This document shows positions 1 to 8,057 of a stretch of 64,000 bases of DNA, piece after piece. Origin of the DNA: JACVRW01 sp963728155 (lineage in GTDB: Bacteria > Actinomycetota > Thermoleophilia > Solirubrobacterales > Thermoleophilaceae); the NCBI GenBank assembly GCA_963728155.1, contig CAVSJF010000011.1, positions 1 through 64,000 on the forward strand, read 5' to 3'. The number at the start of each line of letters is the position of its first letter. Position 1 is the stretch's first letter. Both the position numbers and the translations under genes were made by a program. A model generated the notes under the pieces. That model did not search any database. It was not told the origin of the DNA and worked only from the letters and a program-made list of their open reading frames with translations.

Positions 1-74
1 TGGACCGCTCGGTCCACACCCGCGCAGTAGCCGCGCGGGGCGGCGAGCAGGAGCTTCTCGGGGAAAGCGGGCAT
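1..74 (-). CDS. ispH: 4-hydroxy-3-methylbut-2-enyl diphosphate reductase, N-terminal fragment
   Basis: Read on the minus strand from an ATG at 74, this gives 24 codons that run off the window. The peptide contains LLLAAPRGYCAGVDRAV, the N-terminal signature of IspH (LytB), the last enzyme of the MEP isoprenoid pathway. The Cys in GYCAG is the first of the three ligands of the [4Fe-4S] cluster in this family. A possible -10 box, TAGCCT, lies 9 bases before the ATG on this strand. Only about 8% of the protein is present, so the call depends on this one motif, which is very characteristic. The gene is divergent from the DUF899 gene. Confidence 0.8.
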   Translation of the reverse strand, partial: MPAFPEKLLLAAPRGYCAGVDRAV

Positions 75-147
75 CTGGGTCCAAGGCTAGCTACACGGAC
101 GTCCGACAAACTGAGTGCCGCTGTCCGAGCCCGACGAGGAGAACGCG

Positions 148-855
148 ATGACCATCCCGACCGCTGCCGTGTCCGAGCAGGAGTGGAACTCCCAACGCGA
201 GGCCTTGCTGGTCAAAGAGAAGGAACTGACCCGTGCACGGGACGCGCTGGCCGCGGAACGGCGCCGCCTCCCCATGGTCCGGGTGGAGAAGGGGTACCGC
301 TTCGAGGGCCCCGACCGCGAGGTCAGCCTGCTCGACCTGTTCGAGGGGCGCCGGCAGCTGATCGTCTACCGCTTCTTCCTCGACCCGGGAATGAAGATCG
401 CCAGCTATCCCGAGCAGGGCTGCCCCGGCTGCACCCTGTTCGCCGACAACCTGCCGAACCTCACCCACCTCAAGGCGCGCGACACGACGCTGGTCTTCGT
501 GTCGGCCGGCTCGCAGGAGGCGATCCGCAACTACCGCGCTCGCATGGGCTGGGCCGAATGGCCCTGGTACACCACGCTCGATGACTTCTCCGCCGACTTC
601 GACGTGTCCGAGTTCTTCGGCATCAACGTCTTCCTGCGCGAGGGCGACGAGATATACCGCAGCTACTACACGACCGCCCGGGCCGCCGAGGAGCTCAGCA
701 GCATCTGGGCGCTGCTGGACCTCACGCCGTTCGGCCGCCAGGAGGAGTGGCAGGAGGCACCAGAGGGCGTCCCGCAGGATCCCGTCGGCTCATGGACGCG
801 CAGGCACGACGAGTACACGCCGGAGGAGCTTGCCGGAGACAGGACGAGCACGTGA
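148..855 (+). CDS. DUF899 family thioredoxin-like protein
   Basis: A 235-residue protein of the DUF899 family, which has a thioredoxin-like fold and no firmly established reaction. Family features seen: an N-terminal helical part with RRRLPMVRVEKGYRFEGPDG-like sequence, a RQLIVYRFFLDPG strand, a CPGC motif at about residues 92-95 in the position of a redox-active CxxC, and a C-terminal WTRRHDEY motif. An upstream GTG at 115 is in frame, but the ATG at 148 is preceded by GAGGAGAA at a good distance and is preferred. The stop overlaps the GTG of the next gene by 4 bases, so the two are probably translationally coupled. A redox role is inferred only. Confidence 0.8.
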   Translation: MTIPTAAVSEQEWNSQREALLVKEKELTRARDALAAERRRLPMVRVEKGYRFEGPDREVSLLDLFEGRRQLIVYRFFLDPGMKIASYPEQGCPGCTLFADNLPNLTHLKARDTTLVFVSAGSQEAIRNYRARMGWAEWPWYTTLDDFSADFDVSEFFGINVFLREGDEIYRSYYTTARAAEELSSIWALLDLTPFGRQEEWQEAPEGVPQDPVGSWTRRHDEYTPEELAGDRTST

Positions 856-2291
856 TCGGCTGCGAGTCCGACCCCGACCGGCGCGACGCTTCGCTCGATT
901 TGATCGAGGAAGACTTCCGCGCCCTGCTCGCCGGCGTGGGGGCTCTGGTCGAGCAGGAGGTCGCTGCCGCTCGGTCGGGACCCGTGTTCGAGCGCCCGCC
1001 GTCCGCCGTGGAGGTCGACCGATTGGTTGGCGCCGACCGCGCCCTGCCAGAAGGCGGCGAGAGCGTGGAAGACCTGCTCGCCGCGTGCGCGGCCGTCCTA
1101 GCCGCCGGGCGGCGAACCACGCCTACGTTCTTCGGTTACGTGCAATCGCCGCCGGCACCGGTCGGGGTGGCCGCTGACCTGCTGGTATCGGCAGCCGACC
1201 AGAACCTCACGTCATGGCGGTCGGGTCCGGCCGCGGCGGCCGTCGAGCACCAGACGCTGCGCTGGCTGGGCGAGTTCGTGGGCTTCGACGAGTCGGCGAC
1301 CGGGATCCTGGTGAGCGGCGGGTCTGCCGCCAATCTGACCGCGCTTCTGGTCGCGCTGCGCGACAAGACGGGCCCGGATGACGACCGCCGCGCGATGCGG
1401 GTGTACGCGTCAACCGAGACGCACTTCTCCGTGGCCAAAGCGGTGGCCGCGCTCGGCGTGGGGTTCGAGCAGGTGTCGGTGGATCGCGACCGCCGGCTCG
1501 ATCCGGCGGCCCTGGGGACGGCGATCGCCTCCGACCGTGAAGCGGGCCTGCTGCCGATCTGCGTGGTGGCCAACGCGGGCACGACGTCCACCGGTGCCGT
1601 CGATCCACTGGACGCGGTGGCCACCGTCGCCGCCGAAGCGGGTGTCTGGCTGCACGTGGACGGCGCCTACGGGGCGCCCGCCGCGGCAGACCCCGCCTCG
1701 CACCACCTCTTCGCCGGCCTGGACCGCGCCGACTCCCTGTGCATCGACGCCCACAAGTGGCTCTACGCCCCGGTCGACTGCAGCGCGTTGCTGTTGCACG
1801 ACGGGGCGGCCACCGCGCACGCGTTCGGCGCCGGCGCCGACGACTACGTCCGGATCCTCGCCACCCAACCCACGGAGACCTTCGCGTTCTGGGACCACGG
1901 GCTCGAGCTCAGTCGCCGCTTCCGCGCGCTCAAGCTGTGGGCGACGCTGCGGTTCCACGGCGCGCGGCAGCTCGCGGCGGCGATCGGCGAGGACATCCGC
2001 CTCGCCGCACACCTCGCCGAGGTGGTCGCGGCCGCGGAGGACTTCGAGCTCCTGGCCGGCCCCGGACTGAGCATCTGCTGCTTTCGGCATACGCCGACGC
2101 AGCTCGACGAGCCGGCGCTCGACGCCCACAACGAGCGGATCTTGCAGGCGCTGCAGGGCGACGGGCGCGTCTACCTGTCGAACGCCACCGTCGACGGGCA
2201 CTTCGCTCTGCGGGCCTGCGTGACGAACTTCCGCACCACGCGGGCGGACGTCGAGCGAGTTCTCACGGTCGTGCGCGAGCTCGCCGGCTAG
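852..2291 (+). CDS. Pyridoxal-phosphate-dependent decarboxylase family protein
   Basis: A 479-residue member of the group II PLP decarboxylases (aromatic amino acid / glutamate decarboxylase type). The motif IDAHKW places the PLP-binding lysine at about residue 302, and HVDGAYG at about 268-274 holds the Asp that contacts the pyridine nitrogen. The SGGSAANLTAL segment fits the phosphate-binding region, and FFGYVQSP resembles the substrate-side loop. Start GTG 852 overlaps the DUF899 stop (GTGA). The substrate cannot be read from the sequence: tyrosine, tryptophan or another amino acid is possible, and some family members are aldehyde synthases. Coupling with DUF899 is the only context clue. 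Confidence 0.85.
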   Translation: MIGCESDPDRRDASLDLIEEDFRALLAGVGALVEQEVAAARSGPVFERPPSAVEVDRLVGADRALPEGGESVEDLLAACAAVLAAGRRTTPTFFGYVQSPPAPVGVAADLLVSAADQNLTSWRSGPAAAAVEHQTLRWLGEFVGFDESATGILVSGGSAANLTALLVALRDKTGPDDDRRAMRVYASTETHFSVAKAVAALGVGFEQVSVDRDRRLDPAALGTAIASDREAGLLPICVVANAGTTSTGAVDPLDAVATVAAEAGVWLHVDGAYGAPAAADPASHHLFAGLDRADSLCIDAHKWLYAPVDCSALLLHDGAATAHAFGAGADDYVRILATQPTETFAFWDHGLELSRRFRALKLWATLRFHGARQLAAAIGEDIRLAAHLAEVVAAAEDFELLAGPGLSICCFRHTPTQLDEPALDAHNERILQALQGDGRVYLSNATVDGHFALRACVTNFRTTRADVERVLTVVRELAG

Positions 2292-2315
2292 GCGATAGGT
2301 GATTGGGCGAGTCGG

Positions 2316-2639
2316 TCATCGGTGCTCCTCCACGTACGCGCCGAACCGATCCAGCCGGCGCTCCCATGCCAGCCGGTAGTCCTCGATCCAGCCGGTCGCA
2401 TTGTCGAGCTGCGCGGGACCGAGCCGGCACTCCCGCGCGCGGCCGACCTTCACGGTGACGACGAGATCGACGGTCTCGAGGATGCCGACGTGCTTCTTGA
2501 CGCCGTTGAGCGTGAGGCCGAACGGCTCGGCGAGCTGGCCGATCGTGGCGGGTCCGCGCGCAAGACGCTCGAGGATGCTCCGACGCGTCGGATCCGAAAG
2601 GGCGAAGAAGGTTCGATCTAGTGTTGCGTTATGCTGCAC
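2316..2639 (-). CDS. ArsR-family winged-helix transcriptional regulator
   Basis: A small DNA-binding repressor of about 107 residues. The core FFALSDPTRRSILERLA is the typical first helix of ArsR/SmtB-type winged helices, followed by the recognition-helix region TLNGVKKHVGIL and the wing GRARECRLGP. No metal-binding cysteine motif is seen, so it probably belongs to the non-metal, autorepressor-like ArsR branch often placed beside START/SRPBCC or reductase genes. The GTG at 2639 is preferred because family members begin a few residues before this core. GTG 2651 and an upstream ATG at 2720 are also in frame. It is divergent from the dihydrofolate-reductase-like genes, and a perfect palindrome covers the start codon, suggesting autoregulation. 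Confidence 0.8.
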   Translation of the reverse strand: MQHNATLDRTFFALSDPTRRSILERLARGPATIGQLAEPFGLTLNGVKKHVGILETVDLVVTVKVGRARECRLGPAQLDNATGWIEDYRLAWERRLDRFGAYVEEHR

Positions 2640-2650
2640 CGATCGGTGCA
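2635..2650. promoter_or_regulatory. Perfect 16-bp palindrome, probable operator
   Basis: TGCACCGATCGGTGCA is identical to its reverse complement. It lies between the divergent ArsR-type gene and the reductase gene, covers the GTG start of the regulator, and sits just upstream of the reductase -10 box. Its size and position fit a dimeric winged-helix repressor controlling both directions. The assignment to this regulator is inference. Confidence 0.6.
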
Positions 2651-2657
2651 CTATAGC
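2650..2657. promoter_or_regulatory. Shared divergent -10 element
   Basis: The sequence ACTATAGC reads TATAGC on the plus strand and TATAGT on the minus strand, so the same bases can serve as -10 boxes in both directions. The plus-strand transcript would have a leader of about 20 bases with CTGGAG before ATG 2683. The minus-strand transcript would start almost at GTG 2639. It abuts the 16-bp palindrome. Confidence 0.45.
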
Positions 2658-2682
2658 TCGTACCACGGATCGACTGGAGCAG

Positions 2683-3261
2683 ATGTCCTCACCTGAGATC
2701 GCCGCGCAGCGCAAGCTCATCCTCTACATGTCCGCGTCGCTGGACGGGTTCGCGGCCCGCCGCGACGGGACGATGGACTGGCTCGGCCGCTCGCTCCCGT
2801 ACGACCCGCAGCGCCAGCGCGCGGTGGACGAGCTGCTCGGCCGTACGGGCCTGCTCGTGCTCGGCGCCCGGGCAGGCCAGGACATGGCCCGGGCGTGGCC
2901 GAGTTCGTCCAGCCCGACCGGCGAGTACATGAACGCGCTGCCGAAGGTCGTGTTCTCCAGCACCCTGAGCGAGCTCGCGTGGAGCAACGTCCGCGTCTCC
3001 GACCGGCCGGTGGAGGAAGAGATCCCCGAGCTGAAAGGGCAGGAGGGCAAGGACATCGTCGTCTTCGGCGGCGCGAGCTTCGCCCGCTCGCTCGCCGGCC
3101 ACCGCTTGATAGACGAATACCGCCTGGTGGTGCAACCGGTCGCGCTCGGCGACGGGCTGCCGCTGCTGCACGGCCTGCCGGAGCCGCTGCCGCTCGAGCT
3201 GGTCAGCAGCACCGCCTACGCCGACGGCCCGATCGTCCACACCTACGTCAACGCCGACTGA
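2683..3261 (+). CDS. Dihydrofolate reductase family protein (RibD C-terminal-like)
   Basis: A 192-residue protein of the bacterial DHFR-like / RibD-C superfamily, NADPH-dependent reductases whose members are mostly uncharacterised. Visible features are the N-terminal strand KLILYMSASLDGFAARRDG, the GLLVLGARAGQDMA segment corresponding to the nucleotide-binding motif, DIVVFGGASFARSL, and the late strand EYRLVVQPVALGDGLPL. ATG 2683 is chosen because CTGGAG precedes it and longer versions lack family similarity. It is followed 20 bases later by a second member of the same family, so the pair probably forms an operon controlled by the divergent ArsR-type regulator. Confidence 0.8.
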   Translation: MSSPEIAAQRKLILYMSASLDGFAARRDGTMDWLGRSLPYDPQRQRAVDELLGRTGLLVLGARAGQDMARAWPSSSSPTGEYMNALPKVVFSSTLSELAWSNVRVSDRPVEEEIPELKGQEGKDIVVFGGASFARSLAGHRLIDEYRLVVQPVALGDGLPLLHGLPEPLPLELVSSTAYADGPIVHTYVNAD

Positions 3262-3281
3262 GGAGCTCGCCAACGGCAACG

Positions 3282-3857
3282 GTGATCAGCAACATGTCCA
3301 TCTCGCTCGATGGATACGTGACCGGCCCCAATGACAGCCGCGAGAACCCATTCGGAGACGGCGCCGGGATGCTGCACGATTGGCTATCTGACGCGGCGAC
3401 CGACGACGACCGCGCCATCCTGCAGGCGGTGATCGACGGCGCCGGCGCCGTCGTGATGGGCCGCACCTCGTTCGACAAGAACGAAGGCGACGGCGGCTGG
3501 GGCGACGCCGGCCCGCTTGGCGACACCCCGTGCTTCGTGGTCACCCACAACAAGCCGACCACGTCGCACCCAAGCGTGTTCACGTTCATCACCGACGGGG
3601 TGGCCAGCGCTCTCGAGCAGGCGAAAGCCGCGGCAGGCGACAAGATCGTCCACCTGCACGGCGCGACCATCATGCAGCAGGCACTCCCGCTCGGCCTGGT
3701 CGACGAGATTCACCTGCACGTGATCCCGGTCCTCATCGGAGGCGGCACCCCGCTGTTCGGCACGCTGGACTCATCGATCAATCTCGAACGCACCGAAGTG
3801 CAAGTCACCCCGGCGGCGACACACATCGCGTACCGGGTGATCTGGGAGCCCGCCTGA
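3282..3857 (+). CDS. Dihydrofolate reductase family protein, second copy
   Basis: A 191-residue DHFR/RibD-C-like reductase. It carries SNMSISLDGYVTGPND at the N-terminus, GAGAVVMGRTSFD as the nucleotide-binding segment, VHLHGATIMQQAL and EIHLHVIPVLIGGGTPLF, all typical of the family. It is only distantly similar to the preceding gene, so this is an old duplication or independent recruitment. The start GTG 3282 is the first in-frame start after the upstream stop. A GAGGAG lies 16 bases ahead, a rather long spacing; ATG 3294 is the alternative. The biological substrate is unknown. Confidence 0.78.
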   Translation: MISNMSISLDGYVTGPNDSRENPFGDGAGMLHDWLSDAATDDDRAILQAVIDGAGAVVMGRTSFDKNEGDGGWGDAGPLGDTPCFVVTHNKPTTSHPSVFTFITDGVASALEQAKAAAGDKIVHLHGATIMQQALPLGLVDEIHLHVIPVLIGGGTPLFGTLDSSINLERTEVQVTPAATHIAYRVIWEPA

Positions 3858-3887
3858 GCGGTCATCGAGTGCGAGCGCACGGACCGC
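3858..3887. terminator. Nested inverted repeat between convergent genes
   Basis: GCGGTC (3858-3863) pairs with GACCGC (3882-3887), and inside it GTGC and GCAC close a GAGC loop. It sits exactly between two convergent stop codons, so a bidirectional terminator is likely. There is no T-run, as is common in high-GC actinobacteria. Confidence 0.4.
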
Positions 3888-3891
3888 GGAC

Positions 3892-4947
3892 TCACTTGTA
3901 GATCGCCAGTGGCAGCAGCACAAGGCCGGGATATTCAACCGTGGCCGTGCTGTTCACCATCTGTCGGATCCCTCTGCGCGTGAGGCCGAGCGTCCTTCTC
4001 ACTCCCGGTGCGGACTCTTTGAGAGCGCGCACCCATCGAACCGCTGTGTCGACGTCGAAGTAGGTGCGCTCCCTCCGTGTCAGCCTGCGCACGACCTTGC
4101 CGACGATGGTTACGGGACCGGTGAGCATCGACGGGGCGTCGTTCACCTTGGAATACCGCGCCGGCATGAATACCTCGCAGCCCTTTCTCGGCTGGACCCA
4201 GAAAGGCAGCTGCGGATCGGCTCCGAGACTCTTCACGAACCGCTTCAGGCCGCGCTGGCCCTCGCGGGCGAACTGGGCGAGATCCTGAGGCGACACCTCC
4301 TCCTGGTAGTCCGTGTGGAACTGGTCGGCGTGAGCCACTTTTGCGAGCGCCAAAGCGTAGGTGGGCACGCGGAGGTTGGCGCCCAGGATGCGGAGGATCT
4401 GTCCCTCCTTGATCCTCTCCAGTCGCTCGATCTCCGGGCACGCGGTGCTCCGAGCCTCGATCGACATGAACTCCAGACCTACGCCAACGTCTGTGTACCG
4501 GTCCTCGAGTTCCGACTCGAGCTGGAAGAAGCGGTCGGCGGCCCTTAGGAAGACGGTTCGCTCGATCGACTCCGTCTTCTCGGTTGTTCCGCCGACCTGA
4601 ACGACCGGCTCCGCCCCCAGCCGCGCGTCGATTTTCTTGGTCAAGCTGAGCGATCGCTGCTCGGTCGGTGACAGGCCGCCCCGCAGCTGCCCTAGGTAAG
4701 CGTCGACCCGCTCGTCGTCCAGGTATAGAAACTCTTCCGGAAGGCGCGAGCTGGAGCTCGGCTCGATCTGCTCATCTCCGAAGACGTTCAGCACGCCGAC
4801 CAGGTCGAGCGCCACGATCAAACTCACGAGAAGGACCCCCGCGCGAACCACCGCCCAGGCGATCTCCAGGGGCCCCGCGGCACGCATTCTCGCGATGAAC
4901 CCGCCCCTCACGGGGGCGTCCGCGTCCTTGTCGTGCTGCTCTGACAT
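3892..4947 (-). CDS. Membrane-anchored DUF6414-like protein
   Basis: A 351-residue protein of unknown function. One hydrophobic segment (about residues 31-52) follows a short charged N-terminus, so it is probably anchored with most of the chain on one side. After a Ser-rich linker comes PEEFLYLDDERVDAYLGQL, which resembles the opening motif of the DUF6414 family (FLYLD, then V/L, then YLxQL). The later part contains FMPARYSK and TIVGKVVRRL, suggesting a mixed alpha/beta domain. No catalytic motif is evident. It is a single gene, convergent with the reductases and divergent from the flavin oxidoreductase. The family link is from memory of the motif and is moderate. Confidence 0.55.
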   Translation of the reverse strand: MSEQHDKDADAPVRGGFIARMRAAGPLEIAWAVVRAGVLLVSLIVALDLVGVLNVFGDEQIEPSSSSRLPEEFLYLDDERVDAYLGQLRGGLSPTEQRSLSLTKKIDARLGAEPVVQVGGTTEKTESIERTVFLRAADRFFQLESELEDRYTDVGVGLEFMSIEARSTACPEIERLERIKEGQILRILGANLRVPTYALALAKVAHADQFHTDYQEEVSPQDLAQFAREGQRGLKRFVKSLGADPQLPFWVQPRKGCEVFMPARYSKVNDAPSMLTGPVTIVGKVVRRLTRRERTYFDVDTAVRWVRALKESAPGVRRTLGLTRRGIRQMVNSTATVEYPGLVLLPLAIYK

Positions 4948-5125
4948 GCCTCCGCCTTCCTGCGGCAGACTGCGCCTCGCAGATGTGACACGAGCAGTGG
5001 CGGCCAGCCTACGCCCGCGCGCGCGACGCGGTCAACCTCCGCTCCTCAAACGGCGGCTAAGCAGGCGCGCTCCGGCGACAATCGCGACACCGCCCGGGGA
5101 TGCGGAGGCCAATCTCCTGGGCGTA

Positions 5126-5131
5126 TAGCAT
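5126..5131 (+). promoter_or_regulatory. -10 box of a probably leaderless gene
   Basis: TAGCAT ends 6 bases before ATG 5138, and no Shine-Dalgarno sequence is present. Confidence 0.4.
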
Positions 5132-5137
5132 CGGCGC

Positions 5138-5554
5138 ATGGTCGCGGGTACGCCCCTCGAGCCCGATGTCAGAGGGCTTCTGACGGCTCGCAACATGGCT
5201 CACGTGGCGACATTGATGAGCGACGGGGGGCCCCACGTCTCGCCGGTTTGGATCGAGGTACTCGACGACGATCGACTGGCGATCTTCTCCATCGAAGCCA
5301 ACCTGAAGATCCGCAATCTGCGCCGCGATCCGCGGATTGCGGTCTCGGTCGTGGACGAGCACAACCCGTATCGCTCGGTCATCCTGCGCGGCCAGGTGGT
5401 CGAGGAGCTCGGAGGCGAGCGCGCGATCGAGATAATGAACCGAATGAGTCGGCGCTACGCCGGCACGGACTATCCCAGCCGCTCAGCGATTGTGATGGTC
5501 ATCGAGCCCGAACGCGTGCTCCTGCAGGATCTGGAGGCCGTCCCGGAGACGTGA
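5138..5554 (+). CDS. PPOX-class flavin/F420-dependent oxidoreductase
   Basis: A 138-residue protein with the split beta-barrel fold of the pyridoxamine phosphate oxidase-like, FMN- or F420-binding family. Seen: LTARNMAHVATLMSDGGPHVSPVWIEV at the N-terminus (the first barrel strands), KIRNLRRDPRIAVSVVD (the conserved NL-x-RDPRxA motif), and RSVILRGQVVEE. Its size is normal for the family. In actinobacteria many such proteins use F420, but the cofactor cannot be decided here. It stands alone, with its own apparent leaderless promoter, and is convergent with the M28 peptidase gene. Confidence 0.85.
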   Translation: MVAGTPLEPDVRGLLTARNMAHVATLMSDGGPHVSPVWIEVLDDDRLAIFSIEANLKIRNLRRDPRIAVSVVDEHNPYRSVILRGQVVEELGGERAIEIMNRMSRRYAGTDYPSRSAIVMVIEPERVLLQDLEAVPET

Positions 5555-5608
5555 CGAACTCGCAGGCGATCATGCTCGCCGTCGCGACCTTCGTGCCAGA
5601 TCACGTTC

Positions 5609-5650
5609 ACTGAAGAGTTTGGGGGCCTATGGCCGCCACAAGTCTTCAGT
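5609..5650. terminator. Cruciform-type inverted repeat between convergent genes
   Basis: ACTGAAGA (5609-5616) pairs with TCTTCAGT (5643-5650), and an inner GGCC-TAT-GGCC (5624-5634) can form a second stem. It lies in the 115-base gap between two converging genes. Probably a bidirectional terminator; no strong T-run. Confidence 0.4.
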
Positions 5651-5669
5651 CGTTGGGGGGTCGACCTTG

Positions 5670-6545
5670 CTACAGCTTGCGAATGAGCTCGAGCACGGTC
5701 TCGCCGCTTGCGTCCAAGCTCCGCTCGGACACCGCATCGAGGTCGTCGCAGAGCTGGTGCCAGCAGCTGAAGTCGAAGTCGATCAGGTCGATCGACGGCA
5801 CCCCGCGCTGGAGGAAGGGCACGTGGTCGTCCTGGATCGTTCCCTGGGTGTCGTCGGGGAAGGTCCGGCCGGCGCCCACCGTGCGCGCCGCCGCCCGCAG
5901 ACGCCCCCACAGGCGGAGGTTCGAGGCCGACTCGCGCGGGATGCGCAGGCGCCGGTCGCCCACGAAGTCGAGCAGCACCATCGCCCGCGCCTGGGCGAAG
6001 CGTCGCGCCGCCACCTTGCTGCCGCGCAGCCCCTTCTCCGCGAACTCCGCGTCGGGAGTGTCGCGCGGGCTCTCCTCCCCGTCGAAGAGGACGAAGTGGA
6101 TGGTGTGCTTCGGGCGCTTGACCGTCCGTGCCAGCTCGGTGACCACCGCGGTGCCCGACGCCCCGTCGTTGGCCCCCACGAAGCCCTCGATGTCCTTGGT
6201 GTCGTAGTGCGCGCCCACCACGATGTAGCCGGGCTCGCGGCCGCGCACGGTCCCGATCACGTTGCGCAGCCCGCCGGGCACCTTCTGAAATCGGCCGTTC
6301 GGCAACAGCTCGCGCAACTCCTCGGCCAGCTCGCGCGAAGCGGGCGAGCCCGCCGGGCGCGGGCCCCGCTCCACCTGGGTCCTGAGCAGGCGCCATGCGG
6401 CCGCCGAGTCGAAGCGGTCGACCTTCGGGCGCGCGGGCTTGGCGTCCTCGCCGTCGGCGAAGGGCACGTTGTCGGTCGCCACCAGCGCGATCAGGGCGAG
6501 CCCGAGCGCCACCTGCACGGCGAGCACTGTTCCCAGAAGCTTCAC
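5670..6545 (-). CDS. M28-family zinc peptidase / glutaminyl-peptide cyclotransferase-like
   Basis: A 291-residue extracytoplasmic zinc enzyme. Residues 1-24 form a signal peptide or anchor. Metal-site motifs of clan MH are present: GAHYDTK (His113), GANDGASG (Asp127), FDGEE (Glu157/158) and a C-terminal CWHQLCDDLD with His263. The DDHVPFLQRGVPSIDLIDFD segment resembles glutaminyl cyclases more than aminopeptidases, so it may form pyroglutamate at N-termini of secreted proteins instead of hydrolysing peptides. Its length also fits the cyclase branch. It is divergent from the WS/DGAT gene. Confidence 0.82.
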   Translation of the reverse strand: MKLLGTVLAVQVALGLALIALVATDNVPFADGEDAKPARPKVDRFDSAAAWRLLRTQVERGPRPAGSPASRELAEELRELLPNGRFQKVPGGLRNVIGTVRGREPGYIVVGAHYDTKDIEGFVGANDGASGTAVVTELARTVKRPKHTIHFVLFDGEESPRDTPDAEFAEKGLRGSKVAARRFAQARAMVLLDFVGDRRLRIPRESASNLRLWGRLRAAARTVGAGRTFPDDTQGTIQDDHVPFLQRGVPSIDLIDFDFSCWHQLCDDLDAVSERSLDASGETVLELIRKL

Positions 6546-6563
6546 TCAGGCGATTGTGGCGGG

Positions 6564-6569
6564 TAGAGT
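6564..6569 (+). promoter_or_regulatory. -10 box of a probably leaderless gene
   Basis: TAGAGT ends 7 bases before GTG 6577; no Shine-Dalgarno sequence is visible. Confidence 0.45.
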
Positions 6570-6576
6570 CAGCGCT

Positions 6577-8055
6577 GTGGCAAACCAGGGGCACCGGGAC
6601 CGCCTGAGCGCCGTCGACGCCTCCTTCCTCCATCAGGAAAAGCAGGCTTCGCACATGCACGTCGGTGCCCTGGTGATCTTCGAGGGACCGCCGCCGGCAC
6701 GCGAGGACTTCGCGGCGCACATCGAGTCCCGGCTCGCCCTCGTGCCGCGCTACCGCCAGAAGCTCGCCTTCCCGCGCTTTGAGATGGGCCGTCCGTTCTG
6801 GGTCGACGACCCGAGCTTCAACCTCGATTACCACGTGCGCCACACCGCGCTGCCCAAGCCGGGCTCCGACGATCAGCTGCGCCAGCTCGCGGGTCGCATC
6901 TTCTCCCAGCGCCTCGACCGGTCCAAGCCGCTGTGGGAGGTGTGGCTGATCCAGGGCCTGGAGGATGGCCGCTTCGCGCTCATCTCCAAGACGCACCACG
7001 CGCTGGTGGACGGGGTGTCCGGGGTGGACATCGCGACTGTGCTCTTCGACCTCGCCCCGGTGCCGCCGCCGCTCGAGCCGGGCTCGGGCTGGTCTCCCCA
7101 CCCCGAGCCCTCCGACGCCGATCTGGTCGCCGAGGGAATCAAGGGCCTCGCGCGCACGCCGCTCTCGCTGGCCGGGCGGGCGATCGGGGCGCTGCAGAAT
7201 CCCGGCCGTTCGCTCGGGGAGGCACGCGAGGCGGCCGAGGGGATCGGCGAGATCGTCTGGGCGGGGATGAACCCCGCGCCCGACGTGCCGCTCAACGTGC
7301 CGATCGGCCCGCACCGCCGCGTGCGCTGGGTGCAGAGCCGGCTCGACGACTTCAAGGAGATCAAGAACGTGCTCGGGGGCACGGTCAACGACTCGGTGCT
7401 GGCCGTGGTGGCCGGCGCCCTGGGACGCTGGCTGCGCACTCGCGGGGTGCGTACCGAGGGGCTCGAGTTGCGCGCGCTCGTTCCCGTGTCGATCCGCACC
7501 GAGGACGAGCACGGCGCGCTCGGCAACCGGATCGCCGCCATGCGCGGGCCGCTGCCCGTGTACGTGAGCGATCCCGTCGAGCGTCTGCGCCAGGTGCAGG
7601 AGTCGATGGGCAACCTCAAGCAGTCCAAGCAGGCGCTCGGGGCCGAGGTGATCGCCGGGCTTCAGGACTTCGCCCCGCCGACGCTGCTGGCGCAGGCCTC
7701 GCGGGTGAACTTCTCCACCCGCCTCTTCAACCTCATCGTGACCAACGTGCCGGGCCCGCAGTTCCCGCTCTACCTCCTCGGGCGCGAGATGCAGGAGATC
7801 GTGCCGATCGCCTTCCTCCCCGAGAACCACGCGCTGGCCATCGCGATCATGAGCTACAACGGCAAGGTCGACTTCGGCCTGCTCGCCGACTACGACGCCA
7901 TGCCCGACCTCGAGGAGTTCGGCGAGATGCTCGAGGAGTCGCTGGGCGAGCTGCTCGCGGAGGCGCGCGCCCGCACGAAGGCCGCGGCGCGCTCGAACGG
8001 CTCGGGCTCCGGCGCGACCGCGCCGCCCAAGGCCTCACACAGCAAGCAATCCTGA
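6577..8055 (+). CDS. WS/DGAT/MGAT-type O-acyltransferase
   Basis: A 492-residue wax ester synthase / diacylglycerol acyltransferase, which transfers acyl-CoA chains to long alcohols or diacylglycerol for storage lipid. The catalytic HHxxxDG motif is HHALVDG at about residues 140-146. The N-terminal LSAVDASFLHQEK and the later NDSVLAVVAGALGRWL and VTNVPGPQFPLYLLGREM segments are all family landmarks. Start GTG 6577 is supported by the -10 box placed 7 bases upstream. The gene leads a run of three same-strand hydrolase or transferase genes with gaps of 2 to 3 bases, likely one operon. A Ser/Ala/Lys-rich tail ends the protein. Confidence 0.92.
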   Translation: MANQGHRDRLSAVDASFLHQEKQASHMHVGALVIFEGPPPAREDFAAHIESRLALVPRYRQKLAFPRFEMGRPFWVDDPSFNLDYHVRHTALPKPGSDDQLRQLAGRIFSQRLDRSKPLWEVWLIQGLEDGRFALISKTHHALVDGVSGVDIATVLFDLAPVPPPLEPGSGWSPHPEPSDADLVAEGIKGLARTPLSLAGRAIGALQNPGRSLGEAREAAEGIGEIVWAGMNPAPDVPLNVPIGPHRRVRWVQSRLDDFKEIKNVLGGTVNDSVLAVVAGALGRWLRTRGVRTEGLELRALVPVSIRTEDEHGALGNRIAAMRGPLPVYVSDPVERLRQVQESMGNLKQSKQALGAEVIAGLQDFAPPTLLAQASRVNFSTRLFNLIVTNVPGPQFPLYLLGREMQEIVPIAFLPENHALAIAIMSYNGKVDFGLLADYDAMPDLEEFGEMLEESLGELLAEARARTKAAARSNGSGSGATAPPKASHSKQS

Positions 8056-8057
8056 CC

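Noticed and set aside
96..105. CGGACGTCCG palindrome near the first gene pair
   Set aside because: Ten-base palindromes are expected by chance in high-GC sequence, and no regulator is linked.
5470..7830. A 786-residue open frame on the minus strand
   Set aside because: It is the shadow of the M28 peptidase and WS/DGAT genes, is low-complexity, and has no domain of its own.
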